DNA of 64,000 nt from Sphingobacterium deserti (GCF_000757725.1 NZ_JJMU01000008.1:43693-107692), one strand, 5' to 3'; positions 42,049 to 51,325 are shown, counted from the stretch's first letter. The notes: generated by a model from the letters alone, not told the origin. Program-made: numbers and translations.

Positions 42049-43811
42049 TCAAACATCCCCTCATATTCCTTCACGTAGCGCTTCATAATCTCGCGTCGCT
42101 TCATTTTCAATGTGGGCGTAAGCTCGCCGCGTTCAATACTAAACTCCTCGGGCAGTATCGCTATCTTTTTAATCTGTTCCCAATTTCCAAAATGTTTATT
42201 TGCCAACTTCACTTCCTGATTAACCCGTTTATAAATCGCTGCTGCGGATAAAAATTGTTCCTTTGGTAGGGTTGCCAAAGCGGGCTCATTTTCTTTCGCC
42301 CAGTCTTTTAGATTTGCGTAATGCGGAACAATAAATGCACCTGCATATTTCATACTATCACCTACTACCATCGCCTGCTCAATGTAGGGCGATTCAACCA
42401 ATTTTGTTTCGATAGGCTGCGGAACGATATATTTACCGCCGGATATTTTAAACATCTCCTTTTTTCGATCAATGATTTTTAAGAAGTTACCATCAACCCA
42501 TTTGCCGATATCGCCCGTGTAAAGCCAACCATCTTTCAGCACTTCGTTTGTTGCCTCAGGGTTTTTATAGTAGCCCTGCATAACGTTCGGCCCTTTTACA
42601 AGGATCTCGCCATCCTCCGCCAATTTTATTTCGACACCCTTAACAGCATTGCCTACCGTTCCCACGCGGATGCCGCGGTTGTAGAAATTTACAGCCAGCA
42701 AAGGCGATGCTTCCGTAAGGCCATAGCCCTCGAATATAGGGATACGCGAAGCAAGTAATACACGTATAATCCGGGACTGCAAAGAAGCGCTTCCAGAAAC
42801 GACAGTAACCAATTCTCCACCTAATGCCTCATGAAACTTATTCAACACCAGGCGTCTGGCGAGTGAGAGCTTTTGTTTATACACGAAGCCATTTGTTTGG
42901 CCAGTCGGATCAAAATCAGCAGCGACAGCTATCGCCCAATTAAACAGCGCTTTTTTCAACCCGGTCAGAGTCGAGCCCGTTTTCATAATATTTTCAAACA
43001 CCTTCTCCATTATACGTGGCACAGCTGTCATGATATTCGGCCGTATCTCTTTCATATGTTCGCCGATGCGTTCTATCCCTTCTGCAACATACACGGTAAT
43101 ACCTATATAGAAATAGGTATAGATCACCATCCGCTCGTAGGCATGGCAAGGAGGAAGAAAGGTTAGCGCTCTTGCATAGGCTTCCAGCGGCGTCGCTTCG
43201 CGCGCCGCAAACACACTGCTCAATATGTTTCCATGCGTAAGCATCACGCCTTTTGGCTTTCCTGTTGTCCCCGATGTATAAATCAGTGTAGCCAAATCGT
43301 CAGTCACTACCATGCCCTTTAATTGATCGATTTCTTCGTCGGTGCGTTCACGGCCGATCTCAATGAGGTCTTTCCAATTTCTGGAATCCGCAAACTCATT
43401 GATTGCGAAAATATACTGGAGTGAATAAATGGAGTCTTTAAGGTTACAGATGCGCTGGTATAGGTTTTTATCACTCACTATACAAACGCGTATTTCCGCA
43501 TCATTAAATATAAATTGATAATCTGCATCCGTAATATTGGGATACATGGCCACAGTTACCGCGCCAATTTGCTGAATAGCAAAGTCGACCACATGCCACT
43601 CATAGCGGCTCTCTGCAATGAGTCCCACCTTATCTCCTGGCCGCACGCCGAGTGCCAACAAGCCCTTCGAGAGGGCGCGTATGTCGGCAATAAACATGGC
43701 TGTTGTTATCTTTTGCCACTGCCCCGCTACCTTCCGAGAAAACATATCCAAATCAGGATAAAGTTCCAATTGCCGATAGGCCAGATCAAATATTCTATGT
43801 AGGTTATTCAT
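42045..43811 (-). CDS. Long-chain fatty acid-CoA ligase (AMP-forming)
   Basis: A 588-residue adenylate-forming enzyme of the FadD15/ACSL type. The AMP-binding P-loop is YTSGTTGKPKGVMLTHGN; later motifs include IFEGYGLTEASPLLAVN, GWLYTGDIGKWVDG and the conserved Lys region IDRKKEMFKISGGKYIVPQPIE. It makes acyl-CoA from fatty acid, ATP and CoA, probably on the inner-membrane surface. The gene is on its own; downstream lies the T-rich heptamer repeat, which begins at the stop codon itself. Confidence 0.92.
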   Translation of the reverse strand: MNNLHRIFDLAYRQLELYPDLDMFSRKVAGQWQKITTAMFIADIRALSKGLLALGVRPGDKVGLIAESRYEWHVVDFAIQQIGAVTVAMYPNITDADYQFIFNDAEIRVCIVSDKNLYQRICNLKDSIYSLQYIFAINEFADSRNWKDLIEIGRERTDEEIDQLKGMVVTDDLATLIYTSGTTGKPKGVMLTHGNILSSVFAAREATPLEAYARALTFLPPCHAYERMVIYTYFYIGITVYVAEGIERIGEHMKEIRPNIMTAVPRIMEKVFENIMKTGSTLTGLKKALFNWAIAVAADFDPTGQTNGFVYKQKLSLARRLVLNKFHEALGGELVTVVSGSASLQSRIIRVLLASRIPIFEGYGLTEASPLLAVNFYNRGIRVGTVGNAVKGVEIKLAEDGEILVKGPNVMQGYYKNPEATNEVLKDGWLYTGDIGKWVDGNFLKIIDRKKEMFKISGGKYIVPQPIETKLVESPYIEQAMVVGDSMKYAGAFIVPHYANLKDWAKENEPALATLPKEQFLSAAAIYKRVNQEVKLANKHFGNWEQIKKIAILPEEFSIERGELTPTLKMKRREIMKRYVKEYEGMFD

Positions 43812-43941
43812 ATAACAAATAATTTTTTAGGATAAAAAAGAAGAATTATCCCTTACTATAGATAGAAAACGTCGCCGTAGCGTATTTGTTCAAAGGGGCA
43901 TCACGCGCTATAGTTATGTATGGTCAACCCCATACAATATA

Positions 43942-43975
43942 AAAGGCCAGACACTTTTAAAAATGCCTGGCCTTT
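43942..43975 (-). terminator. DEAD-box helicase terminator
   Basis: A 9-base-pair stem (43942-43950 with 43967-43975, loop 16 bases), extendable by A-U pairs, followed in the minus direction by four U and an AU-rich stretch. It starts 16 bases after the helicase stop. Confidence 0.75.
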
Positions 43976-43991
43976 ATAAAAAAAAGAATGA

Positions 43992-45818
43992 TTAATACTT
44001 CGAACGCGATGTTGATTTTTTACCAGAGAAATCTCTGAAACCGCCACCAGATTCGCCTCTGTCTCTTGATCCGCGTCTGTCGCCGCGTGATGATGAGCGT
44101 TCGCCACCACGGTAGCGATCACGATCGCCGCCACGGTTTCTATCGCCACCACGTGAACGACCACTGCGGCCTTCTGAACGACCTCCACCAGCTTCGCCTG
44201 ATATTTCGACGCGCACTTGACGACCGTTGAAATCTACACCTTTAAATCCGTCAAAGACTCTGTTAACTTCAGCATCTTCAACTTCGAAAAATGTGAAGAC
44301 ACCTTTTAGATCAATCTTACCAATTGATTTTCCAGAAATCTTCGTCGTGTTGCAAATGAAACCAAGCATATCTCCACGGCTAAACTCATCCACAGAACCT
44401 AAGTTCAAGAATAGGCGAGTGTACCCTTTAGATGATCGCATTGGACGTTCGCCACGTTCACCTCTATCACTATCCCTTCTGCTATCACGAGCATCGATAT
44501 TTAAATCAGGTGCATTTTGATAGTATTCCAAGAAGCGATTGAATTCCAATGAAGCGAAGCGCTTGATGATATCCTCTTTAGAAAGATCCTGCATGCTTTC
44601 CATAATTTTAGGAATGAATGGCGCGATCTGCTCTTCGTTAATATCAACATTGTGTACTTTATCGATCATTTTGAAAAGTTGTTTTTCACAAACCTCTGCT
44701 CCTTGTGGAACTTCTTTCTTTTCGAACGGTTTGCCAATGATCTTTTCAATATGACGGATCTTGCTTTGTTCTTTGATATTCACCAATGACAGGGAAATAC
44801 CAGTTTTACCCGCACGTGCTGTACGACCTGAACGGTGCGTATAGTTTTCAACCTCATCAGGTAGCGAGAAGTTGATTACGTGCGTTACATCATTCACATC
44901 AATACCACGTGCTGCAACATCCGTAGCGATCAATAATTGAAGGCTACGCTCGCGGTAGCGCTTCATTACTTTATCACGTTGCTGTTGAGATAGATCTCCG
45001 TGTAATGAATCGGCATTATAGCCGTCTTTCACTAAAGCTTCTGCAATTTCTTGCGTTTCAATCTTTGTACGGCAGAAAACAATACCGAAAATTTCGGGAT
45101 AGAAATCCACAATACGTTTGAACGCCGCATATTTATCTTTAGCCCTAATTAAATAATAATGGTGTTCAATGTTTGCATTTCCTGTGTTTTTCGCACCTAC
45201 AGTAAGCTCAAAAGGATTGCTCATATAGTTTTGCGCTATACGACGAACCTCTTTAGGCATAGTAGCTGAAAATAACCAGGTTTTTTTGCTGTCTGGAGTT
45301 TCCGAAAGAATATTGTTGATATCCTCTTGGAATCCCATGTTCAACATTTCATCTGCTTCATCCAACACGACATATTTAACGTCGGAAAAATCGATGGCAT
45401 TTCTGCCGATGATGTCTAACATACGGCCGGGAGTAGCGACAACAATCTGCACTCCGCGACGGATTTGACGCAACTGATCAGAGATGTTTGCTCCACCATA
45501 TACCGCAACAACATTTACATTGTCGATGTACTTAGCGAATTTCTCAAGATCTTTTGCGATTTGTAAACACAACTCACGAGTAGGACATAATACTAGTGCC
45601 TGTGGGTGTTTTTGAGTAAAGTCAATTAACTCTAATAATGGAAGACCAAATGCCGCGGTCTTTCCTGTGCCGGTTTGGGCTAATCCGACAAAATCGTCGT
45701 TACCAGTCAGTAATACAGGAATGGCTTTTTCCTGGATGGGAGATGGTTTTTCAAAACCGATCTCAGCGATGGCATTAACAACTTCATGACGGATTCCCAA
45801 GTCTAAAAATGGGTTCAT
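43992..45818 (-). CDS. DEAD-box RNA helicase, DeaD/CsdA type
   Basis: A 608-residue ATP-dependent RNA helicase. Core motifs occur in order: Q motif (GFEKPSPIQEKAIP), AQTGTGKTAAF, PTRELCLQIA, DEADEMLNMGF, SAT, and HRSGRTARAG. A DbpA-type RNA-binding domain sits at about 475-550 (YTRLFLNLGSVDEFSRGDMLGFICN). The tail from about 553 is rich in Arg, Gly, Ser and Asp (RSRGGDRNRGGDRDRYRGG). It likely assists ribosome assembly and mRNA turnover, particularly in the cold. A clear -7 box and a short hairpin leader precede it. Confidence 0.93.
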   Translation of the reverse strand: MNPFLDLGIRHEVVNAIAEIGFEKPSPIQEKAIPVLLTGNDDFVGLAQTGTGKTAAFGLPLLELIDFTQKHPQALVLCPTRELCLQIAKDLEKFAKYIDNVNVVAVYGGANISDQLRQIRRGVQIVVATPGRMLDIIGRNAIDFSDVKYVVLDEADEMLNMGFQEDINNILSETPDSKKTWLFSATMPKEVRRIAQNYMSNPFELTVGAKNTGNANIEHHYYLIRAKDKYAAFKRIVDFYPEIFGIVFCRTKIETQEIAEALVKDGYNADSLHGDLSQQQRDKVMKRYRERSLQLLIATDVAARGIDVNDVTHVINFSLPDEVENYTHRSGRTARAGKTGISLSLVNIKEQSKIRHIEKIIGKPFEKKEVPQGAEVCEKQLFKMIDKVHNVDINEEQIAPFIPKIMESMQDLSKEDIIKRFASLEFNRFLEYYQNAPDLNIDARDSRRDSDRGERGERPMRSSKGYTRLFLNLGSVDEFSRGDMLGFICNTTKISGKSIGKIDLKGVFTFFEVEDAEVNRVFDGFKGVDFNGRQVRVEISGEAGGGRSEGRSGRSRGGDRNRGGDRDRYRGGERSSSRGDRRGSRDRGESGGGFRDFSGKKSTSRSKY

Positions 45819-45831
45819 GAAATAAAATATA

Positions 45832-45846
45832 CAATAGGCTCTATTG
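45832..45846 (-). promoter_or_regulatory. Hairpin in the leader of the DEAD-box helicase mRNA
   Basis: CAATAG-three bases-CTATTG forms a 6-base-pair hairpin about 14 bases before the start codon. It lies between the -7 box and the ATG, so it would be part of the transcript. A regulatory role (for example cold-dependent) is a guess. Confidence 0.35.
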
Positions 45847-45858
45847 CCTAAGGCGGTG

Positions 45859-45866
45859 CAAAGATA
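45859..45866 (-). promoter_or_regulatory. -7 box of the DEAD-box helicase gene
   Basis: TATCTTTG followed by CA on the minus strand, 40 bases before the ATG at 45818. Confidence 0.6.
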
Positions 45867-45934
45867 GGAAAAATATCTGAGTTAAAAAAGACTTTGATCA
45901 TACATATGTCACAAAATCAAGAACATTCATCCTT

Positions 45935-46546
45935 TCAAAGGCTTTTCTGCTGAACTCGCCGCTCTTTTATCGATTTGCGACGCGATGATCGCAGCCGCGA
46001 CAACTTTGATGGATAATGCCGCTTACTTGTGATGTTATTAAATATAAGCGCGACGACGAATAAAATCAGGCAGCCTGTAAGCACAGGACTAAGGACATAC
46101 CAATAACCCATGGATGCTATTTTCGTACCACTGCTCACGGCAATAAGTGCTGTCGCCCCTCCGGGAGGATGCAGCGTACGCGTGACCTGCATGCCCACAA
46201 TAGACGACGCGACAGCCAGCGGAGCGGTCAACCAAATAATGTCGGGTAAAACCTGCGCCACTGTTACGCCAGCAATTGCAGAAACTACATGGCCACCGAT
46301 CAAGTTACGCGGTTGTGCCAAAGGGCTTTGGATCGCACCGTACACCAAAACGGAAGAGGCTCCGAAGGAGCCTATCAGAAATACATTTTCAGAAACAGGA
46401 AGGCTGAGTGATTGTAAAAAAGCAATCAAAAAGATCCCGACAAACGCCCCTAGAAAAGACCAAAAATGTTCACGCGGGTCGACGAGCGTTTCTTTGTAAA
46501 AAACGTATCGATAAACGCGAAGCTGTCTATATAGGTGCTTTTTCAA
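45935..46546 (-). CDS. HPP family membrane protein
   Basis: A 203-residue inner-membrane protein with four hydrophobic segments between about residues 28 and 170. It carries the family signature around VTRTLHPPGGATALIAV, whose HPP gives the family its name. HPP proteins have been linked to nitrite transport in plants and cyanobacteria, but most bacterial members are uncharacterised. The C-terminus is basic (SKLSRLRSSRRKSIKERR). It begins seven bases after the rlmB stop, so it is probably cotranscribed with rlmB. Confidence 0.87.
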   Translation of the reverse strand: MKKHLYRQLRVYRYVFYKETLVDPREHFWSFLGAFVGIFLIAFLQSLSLPVSENVFLIGSFGASSVLVYGAIQSPLAQPRNLIGGHVVSAIAGVTVAQVLPDIIWLTAPLAVASSIVGMQVTRTLHPPGGATALIAVSSGTKIASMGYWYVLSPVLTGCLILFVVALIFNNITSKRHYPSKLSRLRSSRRKSIKERRVQQKSL

Positions 46547-46553
46547 ACGAAAA

Positions 46554-47330
46554 CTATTTAATATTACGCTGACGGATGGCTTCGTAAATTACGACAGCAG
46601 CGGAAACTGAAACATTTAGAGAACCTATTTCACCAAACATCGGGATTTTAGCCAACTTATCGGAGATGCGAATGAGATCATCCGAAACGCCTACATCTTC
46701 TGCTCCCATGATGATACAGGTCGGCGTGGTATAGTCAACATCGTAAATAGAATCCTCTGTTTTCTCTGTACTCACCACCAGCTGCACGCCAGATTCTATC
46801 AAAAATCGTCCTACCTTACCCAGAGAATCTTGCCGGCATACCGGGATTTTATAAAGCGCACCGGCGGAGGTCTTTATTGCATCAGGATTGATCTCAGCAG
46901 ACCCTTTTTTAGGTACAATGATAGCATGTATACCCGCACATTCCGCAGTACGAGCGATCGCGCCCATGTTCCGTACATCGGTCACGCCATCGAGCATCAA
47001 CAGAAAAGGTGTTTCGCCTTTCTCATAAATAGCTGGAAGAATATCTTCGATATTGTGGTAAGTAATCGGCGAGATAACCCCGATCACGCCTTGATGGTTT
47101 TTCCGCGTGATGCGGTTTAGCTTTTCTACAGGAACTTGCTGAAAACTAAGATTATGTTCTTTCAACAGTGCTTTTAGTTCCAAGAACAAGCTTCCGCTCA
47201 ATCCGCGCTGAACAAATATAGATTCTATTTCTTTGCCGCTGTCAATAGCTTCTATAACTGCACGAATACCAAATACCATTTGATTTGACTCTCTCTTCTC
47301 GCCCCTATCGCGCTGTTGAAAATGTTGCAT
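46554..47330 (-). CDS. rlmB: 23S rRNA 2'-O-methyltransferase, RlmB-like (SpoU family)
   Basis: A 258-residue SPOUT methyltransferase. The N-terminal L30e-like substrate domain (VFGIRAVIEAIDSGKEIESIFVQRG) precedes the knotted catalytic domain with LMLDGVTDVRNMGAIARTAECAG (motif 1, Asn and Arg), IIMGAEDVGVSDDLI (motif 2) and IPMFGEIGSLNVSVSAAVVIYEAIRQ (motif 3). The expected product is Gm2251 in the 23S peptidyl-transferase region. It shares a transcription unit with the HPP gene downstream. Confidence 0.93.
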   Translation of the reverse strand: MQHFQQRDRGEKRESNQMVFGIRAVIEAIDSGKEIESIFVQRGLSGSLFLELKALLKEHNLSFQQVPVEKLNRITRKNHQGVIGVISPITYHNIEDILPAIYEKGETPFLLMLDGVTDVRNMGAIARTAECAGIHAIIVPKKGSAEINPDAIKTSAGALYKIPVCRQDSLGKVGRFLIESGVQLVVSTEKTEDSIYDVDYTTPTCIIMGAEDVGVSDDLIRISDKLAKIPMFGEIGSLNVSVSAAVVIYEAIRQRNIK

Positions 47331-47354
47331 TATTAATAAATTAAAAAGTATGAA

Positions 47355-47393
47355 TAAAAAACTCGCTTAAGAAGGCTAATTACCCCGTTAGCG
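47355..47393 (-). terminator. Possible dnaX terminator
   Basis: An imperfect stem (CGCTTAA at 47364-47370 with TTAGCG at 47388-47393, one bulge) is followed in the minus direction by a U-rich tract. It lies between the dnaX stop and rlmB. Confidence 0.4.
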
Positions 47394-47447
47394 AATTTCA
47401 GGGCAAAGATACAAAAAAAGAAAGTGCAATTCGGGGAGTACGCCAGA

Positions 47448-49265
47448 TTAACTCAAACCGAGATTAAACGCCTTTCTCAACGTTTCAAGAGCGGGATTTT
47501 TAGAAACCATGGCTTGGTATTTTTCTTGCGAGGTGTAGGGCTTACGTACTTTGGTCATTTCGACCTGAACACCCTTTAAGTCTAGCGCGAAATTACTGAG
47601 CTCAACACGTAGGTAATTTAAGATGTCAATCTTACCCACTTTTAAGTCTTCCATTTGTACCGCATTTTCGACATCCACTTCAATCAAGGTACCGTTGAGT
47701 CGTGGTGTATTAGCGGTCATTATGGTGTACAGGGTAACACGGGTTGTTTTTTTCAGACCCTCCGCAAATGCATTCCATTTTGTCAAAAATACGTTCAGGG
47801 TAATTTCATGATAAGCATTTCCTTCTACTAACGCATTCTCTTCTGATTCTTCAGCAGGCTTTTCTTCAAAGATGGTGTTGAGGTTGGGAATATCGATAGA
47901 AGAAGAAACCTTGCCCCACCCTTTTTTAGGTGCAGCGCTGCTGTTTGCTTCAGCGGGCTTAGCTGCCGGTTTAATCGCAGCATTAACCACGGTTTGGGTC
48001 TGTTGTTCGACCTTAACCGTTGTCACTTCATTAGTGATGGCTGTATTGATGGGCTTGCTATCCGGCAGAACAGGAGCTTTCTGCGGTGTCGCTACGGGTT
48101 GCTCAGGGAGTTTTTTTTTTAGCTCAGTCGATGCTGAGGGCACAAAACTTCCTTGCTTACTCAGCAGTATGGCCGCCGATAGATGACACATTTTCAATAG
48201 TGCCAGTTCCACTTGCAAACGTTGGTTTTTGCTATTTTTGTAATTGATTTCGCATTGGTTTGCGATATTAAGCGCAGACAACAATAGTCCAGAACTTAAC
48301 GCCTGCGATTGTTCCAGGTACTTCCGTTTGATATTATCACTTACATCCAGCAGCTTCAACGTAGCTGGTTCTTTAGACACCAACAGATTGCGGATATGCG
48401 TAGCTAAGCCACTAATGAAATGACCGCCATCAAAACCGCTGTTCAAAACCTGATCAAAAATAAGCAAAGTTTGTGCGGCGTCTTCCCCAGCGATACGATC
48501 TACCAATTGAAAATAGTAATCGTAATCCAGAATATTCAGGTTATCTATTACCGCTTGATAGGAGATATTCTTATTTGAAAAGCTAGCAATCTGATCAAAC
48601 ATAGACAAGGCGTCCCGCAGTCCACCATCCGCCTTCTGCGCAATGATGTGAAGACCATCGGATTCAAAGGTAATGGATTCCCGTTGGGCGATGGAGGCCA
48701 AATGCGTAGCCATATCTTCCACTTTGATTCTATTGAAATCAAAAATCTGGCAACGCGAAAGAATGGTTGGAAGAATCTTATGTTTCTCCGTTGTGGCTAA
48801 GATAAATATGGCGTAAGAGGGCGGCTCTTCCAGCGTTTTTAAAAACGCGTTAAAAGCAGCCTGTGAAAGCATGTGCACCTCATCGATAATATATATCTTG
48901 TACTTGCCGGCTTGCGGCGGGATGCGCACCTGCTCAATCAGGCTACGAATATCATCTACCGAATTGTTTGAGGCCGCATCGAGCTCATGGATGCTGAAAG
49001 AATTCCCATTTTGGAATGATTTACAGCTATCACAGGTACCACAGGCTTCAACGTTTTCTGTAATGTTTTCACAATTTATCGTCTTGGCCAAGATACGCGC
49101 ACTGGTCGTCTTCCCTACCCCTCGCGGGCCGCAAAAGAGAAACGCCTGTGCCAGCTGATTGTTGTGGATGGCATTTTTTAGTGTGCCCGTAATATGCCCT
49201 TGACCCACGACAGAGTCGAAGGTAACCGGGCGATATTTCCGTGCCGAAACAATAAAATTATCCAT
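47448..49265 (-). CDS. dnaX: DNA polymerase III tau/gamma subunit, with internal A10 slippage site
   Basis: From the ATG at 49265 the product has 605 residues and starts MDNFIVSARKYRPVTFDSVVGQ, the usual beginning; the frame open further upstream (to 49442) would pass through a period-7 repeat and the promoter. The AAA+ domain has GPRGVGKTTSA, zinc-binding CGTCDSCKSF, DEVH and SRCQ. Domain III ends near residue 370. At residues 382-385 (LKKK) the coding strand has ten A in a row (48111-48120), with stops shortly after it in both other frames, suggesting a gamma-length product. Domains IV-V for polymerase and helicase binding follow (about 390-605). Confidence 0.95.
   Translation of the reverse strand: MDNFIVSARKYRPVTFDSVVGQGHITGTLKNAIHNNQLAQAFLFCGPRGVGKTTSARILAKTINCENITENVEACGTCDSCKSFQNGNSFSIHELDAASNNSVDDIRSLIEQVRIPPQAGKYKIYIIDEVHMLSQAAFNAFLKTLEEPPSYAIFILATTEKHKILPTILSRCQIFDFNRIKVEDMATHLASIAQRESITFESDGLHIIAQKADGGLRDALSMFDQIASFSNKNISYQAVIDNLNILDYDYYFQLVDRIAGEDAAQTLLIFDQVLNSGFDGGHFISGLATHIRNLLVSKEPATLKLLDVSDNIKRKYLEQSQALSSGLLLSALNIANQCEINYKNSKNQRLQVELALLKMCHLSAAILLSKQGSFVPSASTELKKKLPEQPVATPQKAPVLPDSKPINTAITNEVTTVKVEQQTQTVVNAAIKPAAKPAEANSSAAPKKGWGKVSSSIDIPNLNTIFEEKPAEESEENALVEGNAYHEITLNVFLTKWNAFAEGLKKTTRVTLYTIMTANTPRLNGTLIEVDVENAVQMEDLKVGKIDILNYLRVELSNFALDLKGVQVEMTKVRKPYTSQEKYQAMVSKNPALETLRKAFNLGLS
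48111..48120 (-). promoter_or_regulatory. Candidate slippage site (A10) within dnaX
   Basis: Ten consecutive A on the coding strand after Glu381-Leu382. Adding one A gives Thr-Pro-stop (387-residue product); losing one gives Asn-Ser-Leu-Ser-Asn-Pro-stop (390 residues). Both would keep only the clamp-loader core, like gamma. Confidence 0.6.
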
Positions 49266-49269
49266 TGCA

Positions 49270-49277
49270 CGAAGATA
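49270..49277 (-). promoter_or_regulatory. -7 box abutting dnaX start
   Basis: TATCTTCG on the minus strand, one base off TAnnTTTG, ends four bases before the ATG at 49265. It supports that start and suggests a leaderless message. Confidence 0.5.
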
Positions 49278-49316
49278 GAAAGTTAAATCTGAAAATTGAA
49301 AAGTAAAAGTATAAAA
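49278..49316. repeat. Period-7 A-rich tract upstream of dnaX
   Basis: Units such as AGAAAGT, TAAATCT, GAAAATT, GAAAAGT follow the same 7-base rhythm as the yajC-DUF1573 spacer. It lies directly behind the dnaX -7 box. Confidence 0.5.
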
Positions 49317-49539
49317 ACCTGTAGAGCCTGTCCATTCCAAGGCAAAAAAATTCCAGCGCTTAATAGCCTGTTCACGATTCGGGTCACCATGATAATCCTT
49401 ATCCCTCCTATTGTAACTGCTACATACCCGAATGCTATCCAAACCGCGCTACGCATCGACTTTATTTAAATATAGGCTCCTCCATGTACTAAATATGAAA
49501 CGAATGATAAAAAGCACCATTGCCATTTGGCAAAAAGAT

Positions 49540-49570
49540 AAAAAAATCCCGTGTCTCGCGACAGGGGATT
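49540..49570 (-). terminator. Terminator of the SDR gene
   Basis: A 6-base-pair lower stem (49545-49550 with 49565-49570), one G/G mismatch, and a 4-base-pair upper stem with TCGC loop; seven U follow in the minus direction. It lies 94 bases past the SDR stop. Confidence 0.85.
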
Positions 49571-49663
49571 CTATTAACAAAATTTAATTTCAAGTATTAT
49601 TCCAACGTATAGAGGACATTTAAACGTCCCATTTGGTTTAAATTTTTTGGATTTTTTTCAGAA

Positions 49664-50557
49664 TTAAGGATGTCCGCCGCCACCTGCTGCACCGTAGATT
49701 TGCCCGTTAGCATAGCTTGCTTCACTATCAGCAAGTTGCACAAATATAGATGCTAGTTCGGCGGGCTGTCCTGCCCTACCTAATGGCGTATCAGCACCAA
49801 AGTCGACCAGCGTCTCCGGATCTTTACTGCACGTTTGCAATGGCGTCCAAACAGGCCCGGGCGCAACGCCGTTGACACGGATACCTTTCGGCCCCAATTG
49901 TTTTGCCAATGACTTCACAAAGCTAACATTCGTCGCTTTCGTAAGCGCATAATCCAAAAGCTTCTCTTCCGGATCGTATGCCTGCACAGAAGCCGTCACA
50001 ATAATGGCCGAACCTTCCGGCATATGCGGTAGTGCGGCTTTTGTAATCCAAAACGGTGCATACACATTTGTTTTCATCGTATCGTCAAAGCTCTCGTCCG
50101 GAATATCCAGTATGGAATCATAGGTTTGCTGATAGGCGGCATTGTTTACTAGTATATCTAATCCACCAAGCTGTTTGACCACATCCTCCACAAGCTGACG
50201 ACAGAATCCTTTATCTCGAATGTCGCCTGGTATGCCTATTCCTTTTTGACCCGCTTCCTCAATGAGCGCAAGGACATCTGCAGCATCCTCCTCTTCGGCA
50301 GGTAGGTAATTGATTACAACGTCAGCTCCTTCCCGAGCAAATGCGATCGCTGCCGCCCGGCCTATTCCAGAGTCACCTCCGGTGATAAGGGCTAGTCTAC
50401 CAGCGAGCCGCCCCGAACCGCGGTAAGAAGATTCGCCATGATCGGGCACCGGATCCATTTTTTTCGCCAATGCTGGGAAAGGCTGCGACTGCGCGGGGTA
50501 TGGCGGCCGAGGATATTTCTTTACAGGGTTGTCACGTATTATTTTATTGTCTTTCAT
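49664..50557 (-). CDS. Short-chain dehydrogenase/reductase, YghA-like
   Basis: A 297-residue NAD(P)-dependent oxidoreductase. The N-terminal 50 residues are a proline-rich arm (KKYPRPPYPAQSQPFP) typical of the YghA/glucose-dehydrogenase-like stress SDRs. The nucleotide motif is TGGDSGIGR at 59-67; NNAAY follows at about 139, catalytic Ser191, Tyr204 and Lys208 (YALTK). Physiological substrate is unknown. Neighbours are a DUF2383 protein and an IlvD/Edd dehydratase, a set that suggests stress or sugar-acid metabolism without proving it. Confidence 0.92.
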   Translation of the reverse strand: MKDNKIIRDNPVKKYPRPPYPAQSQPFPALAKKMDPVPDHGESSYRGSGRLAGRLALITGGDSGIGRAAAIAFAREGADVVINYLPAEEEDAADVLALIEEAGQKGIGIPGDIRDKGFCRQLVEDVVKQLGGLDILVNNAAYQQTYDSILDIPDESFDDTMKTNVYAPFWITKAALPHMPEGSAIIVTASVQAYDPEEKLLDYALTKATNVSFVKSLAKQLGPKGIRVNGVAPGPVWTPLQTCSKDPETLVDFGADTPLGRAGQPAELASIFVQLADSEASYANGQIYGAAGGGGHP

Positions 50558-50767
50558 AGCAAAAGTGTTTTTATCTTTCCCTACGAACGGCGTTTAGTCC
50601 ATTCGGTTTTGAGGAAACAACATCGACCTCATCAGCTGCACAGCCCAGCCACGGGAAAATTGCTGTAATAATAGGTCAGCCTGCCGTCCTTTCGACTTTT
50701 CAGATCAACTTATCATTCTGCTGGTATGGTGCCGCCACTGACATTTTTACGAAGCATGATTTGTTGC

Positions 50768-51220
50768 TTAGTGAGCTGCTTTTGTTGCGTCGCGTAAGCG
50801 CTTAATCTCATCATGCCCTTCTTTTACGCCCAGTGCTTGTTTCATCACCAACGATAAGGCATCTCCTGCCAAACTTGCGTGATCTAATGCAGCTTTATAA
50901 GCGGCTTTTATAGCATCTTCTCCACGTTCTGCCTCTTCCAGAATGCTTAAACGATCCGTACCCCCAAATAAAGATTTGACATCGATCCAGGCACGATGCA
51001 GCGACCCTGTAACGCTAGTTCCCGTTTCGGCATCGCCCCCTTCTCGCGCTACGACAAGACTTAGCTCTTGGCTAAATGCTCGGCTTTGCTCGCTGTAGCG
51101 TTGAAAAACGGCTTTTAAATCCAGGTTTTCGTCCTGAATATCCGCAATAGCTTTTTCAAAACCTGCTACTCTATCGTTATTGATTTCAATTAATTCGTTT
51201 AAAACTGCTAAATTTCCCAT
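50768..51220 (-). CDS. PA2169/DUF2383 four-helix-bundle protein
   Basis: A 150-residue helical protein matching the ferritin-like DUF2383 family: VLNELIEINNDRVAGFEKAIADI, then LKAVFQRYSEQSRAFSQELS, GSLHRAWIDVKSL and EDAIKAAYKAALDHASL. Members are widespread, often stress-induced, and lack the full ferritin metal site as far as is known. No signal peptide. It stands between the SDR and the dehydratase genes on the same strand, with spacers of about 105-210 bases, so cotranscription is uncertain. Confidence 0.83.
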   Translation of the reverse strand: MGNLAVLNELIEINNDRVAGFEKAIADIQDENLDLKAVFQRYSEQSRAFSQELSLVVAREGGDAETGTSVTGSLHRAWIDVKSLFGGTDRLSILEEAERGEDAIKAAYKAALDHASLAGDALSLVMKQALGVKEGHDEIKRLRDATKAAH

Positions 51221-51325
51221 AATAACGGTGTTTAATATGTACCTAATTTTATAACTGAACGTTTATACCTATTTTATTACTTCTTACATGTTCTTTCTGT
51301 AGTAATGACATCTCCTTGGCAATAG

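Noticed and set aside
49266..49442. Upstream extension of dnaX by 59 codons.
   Set aside because: It crosses a period-7 repeat and the -7 box, and the conserved protein start MDNFIVSARKYRP begins at 49265.
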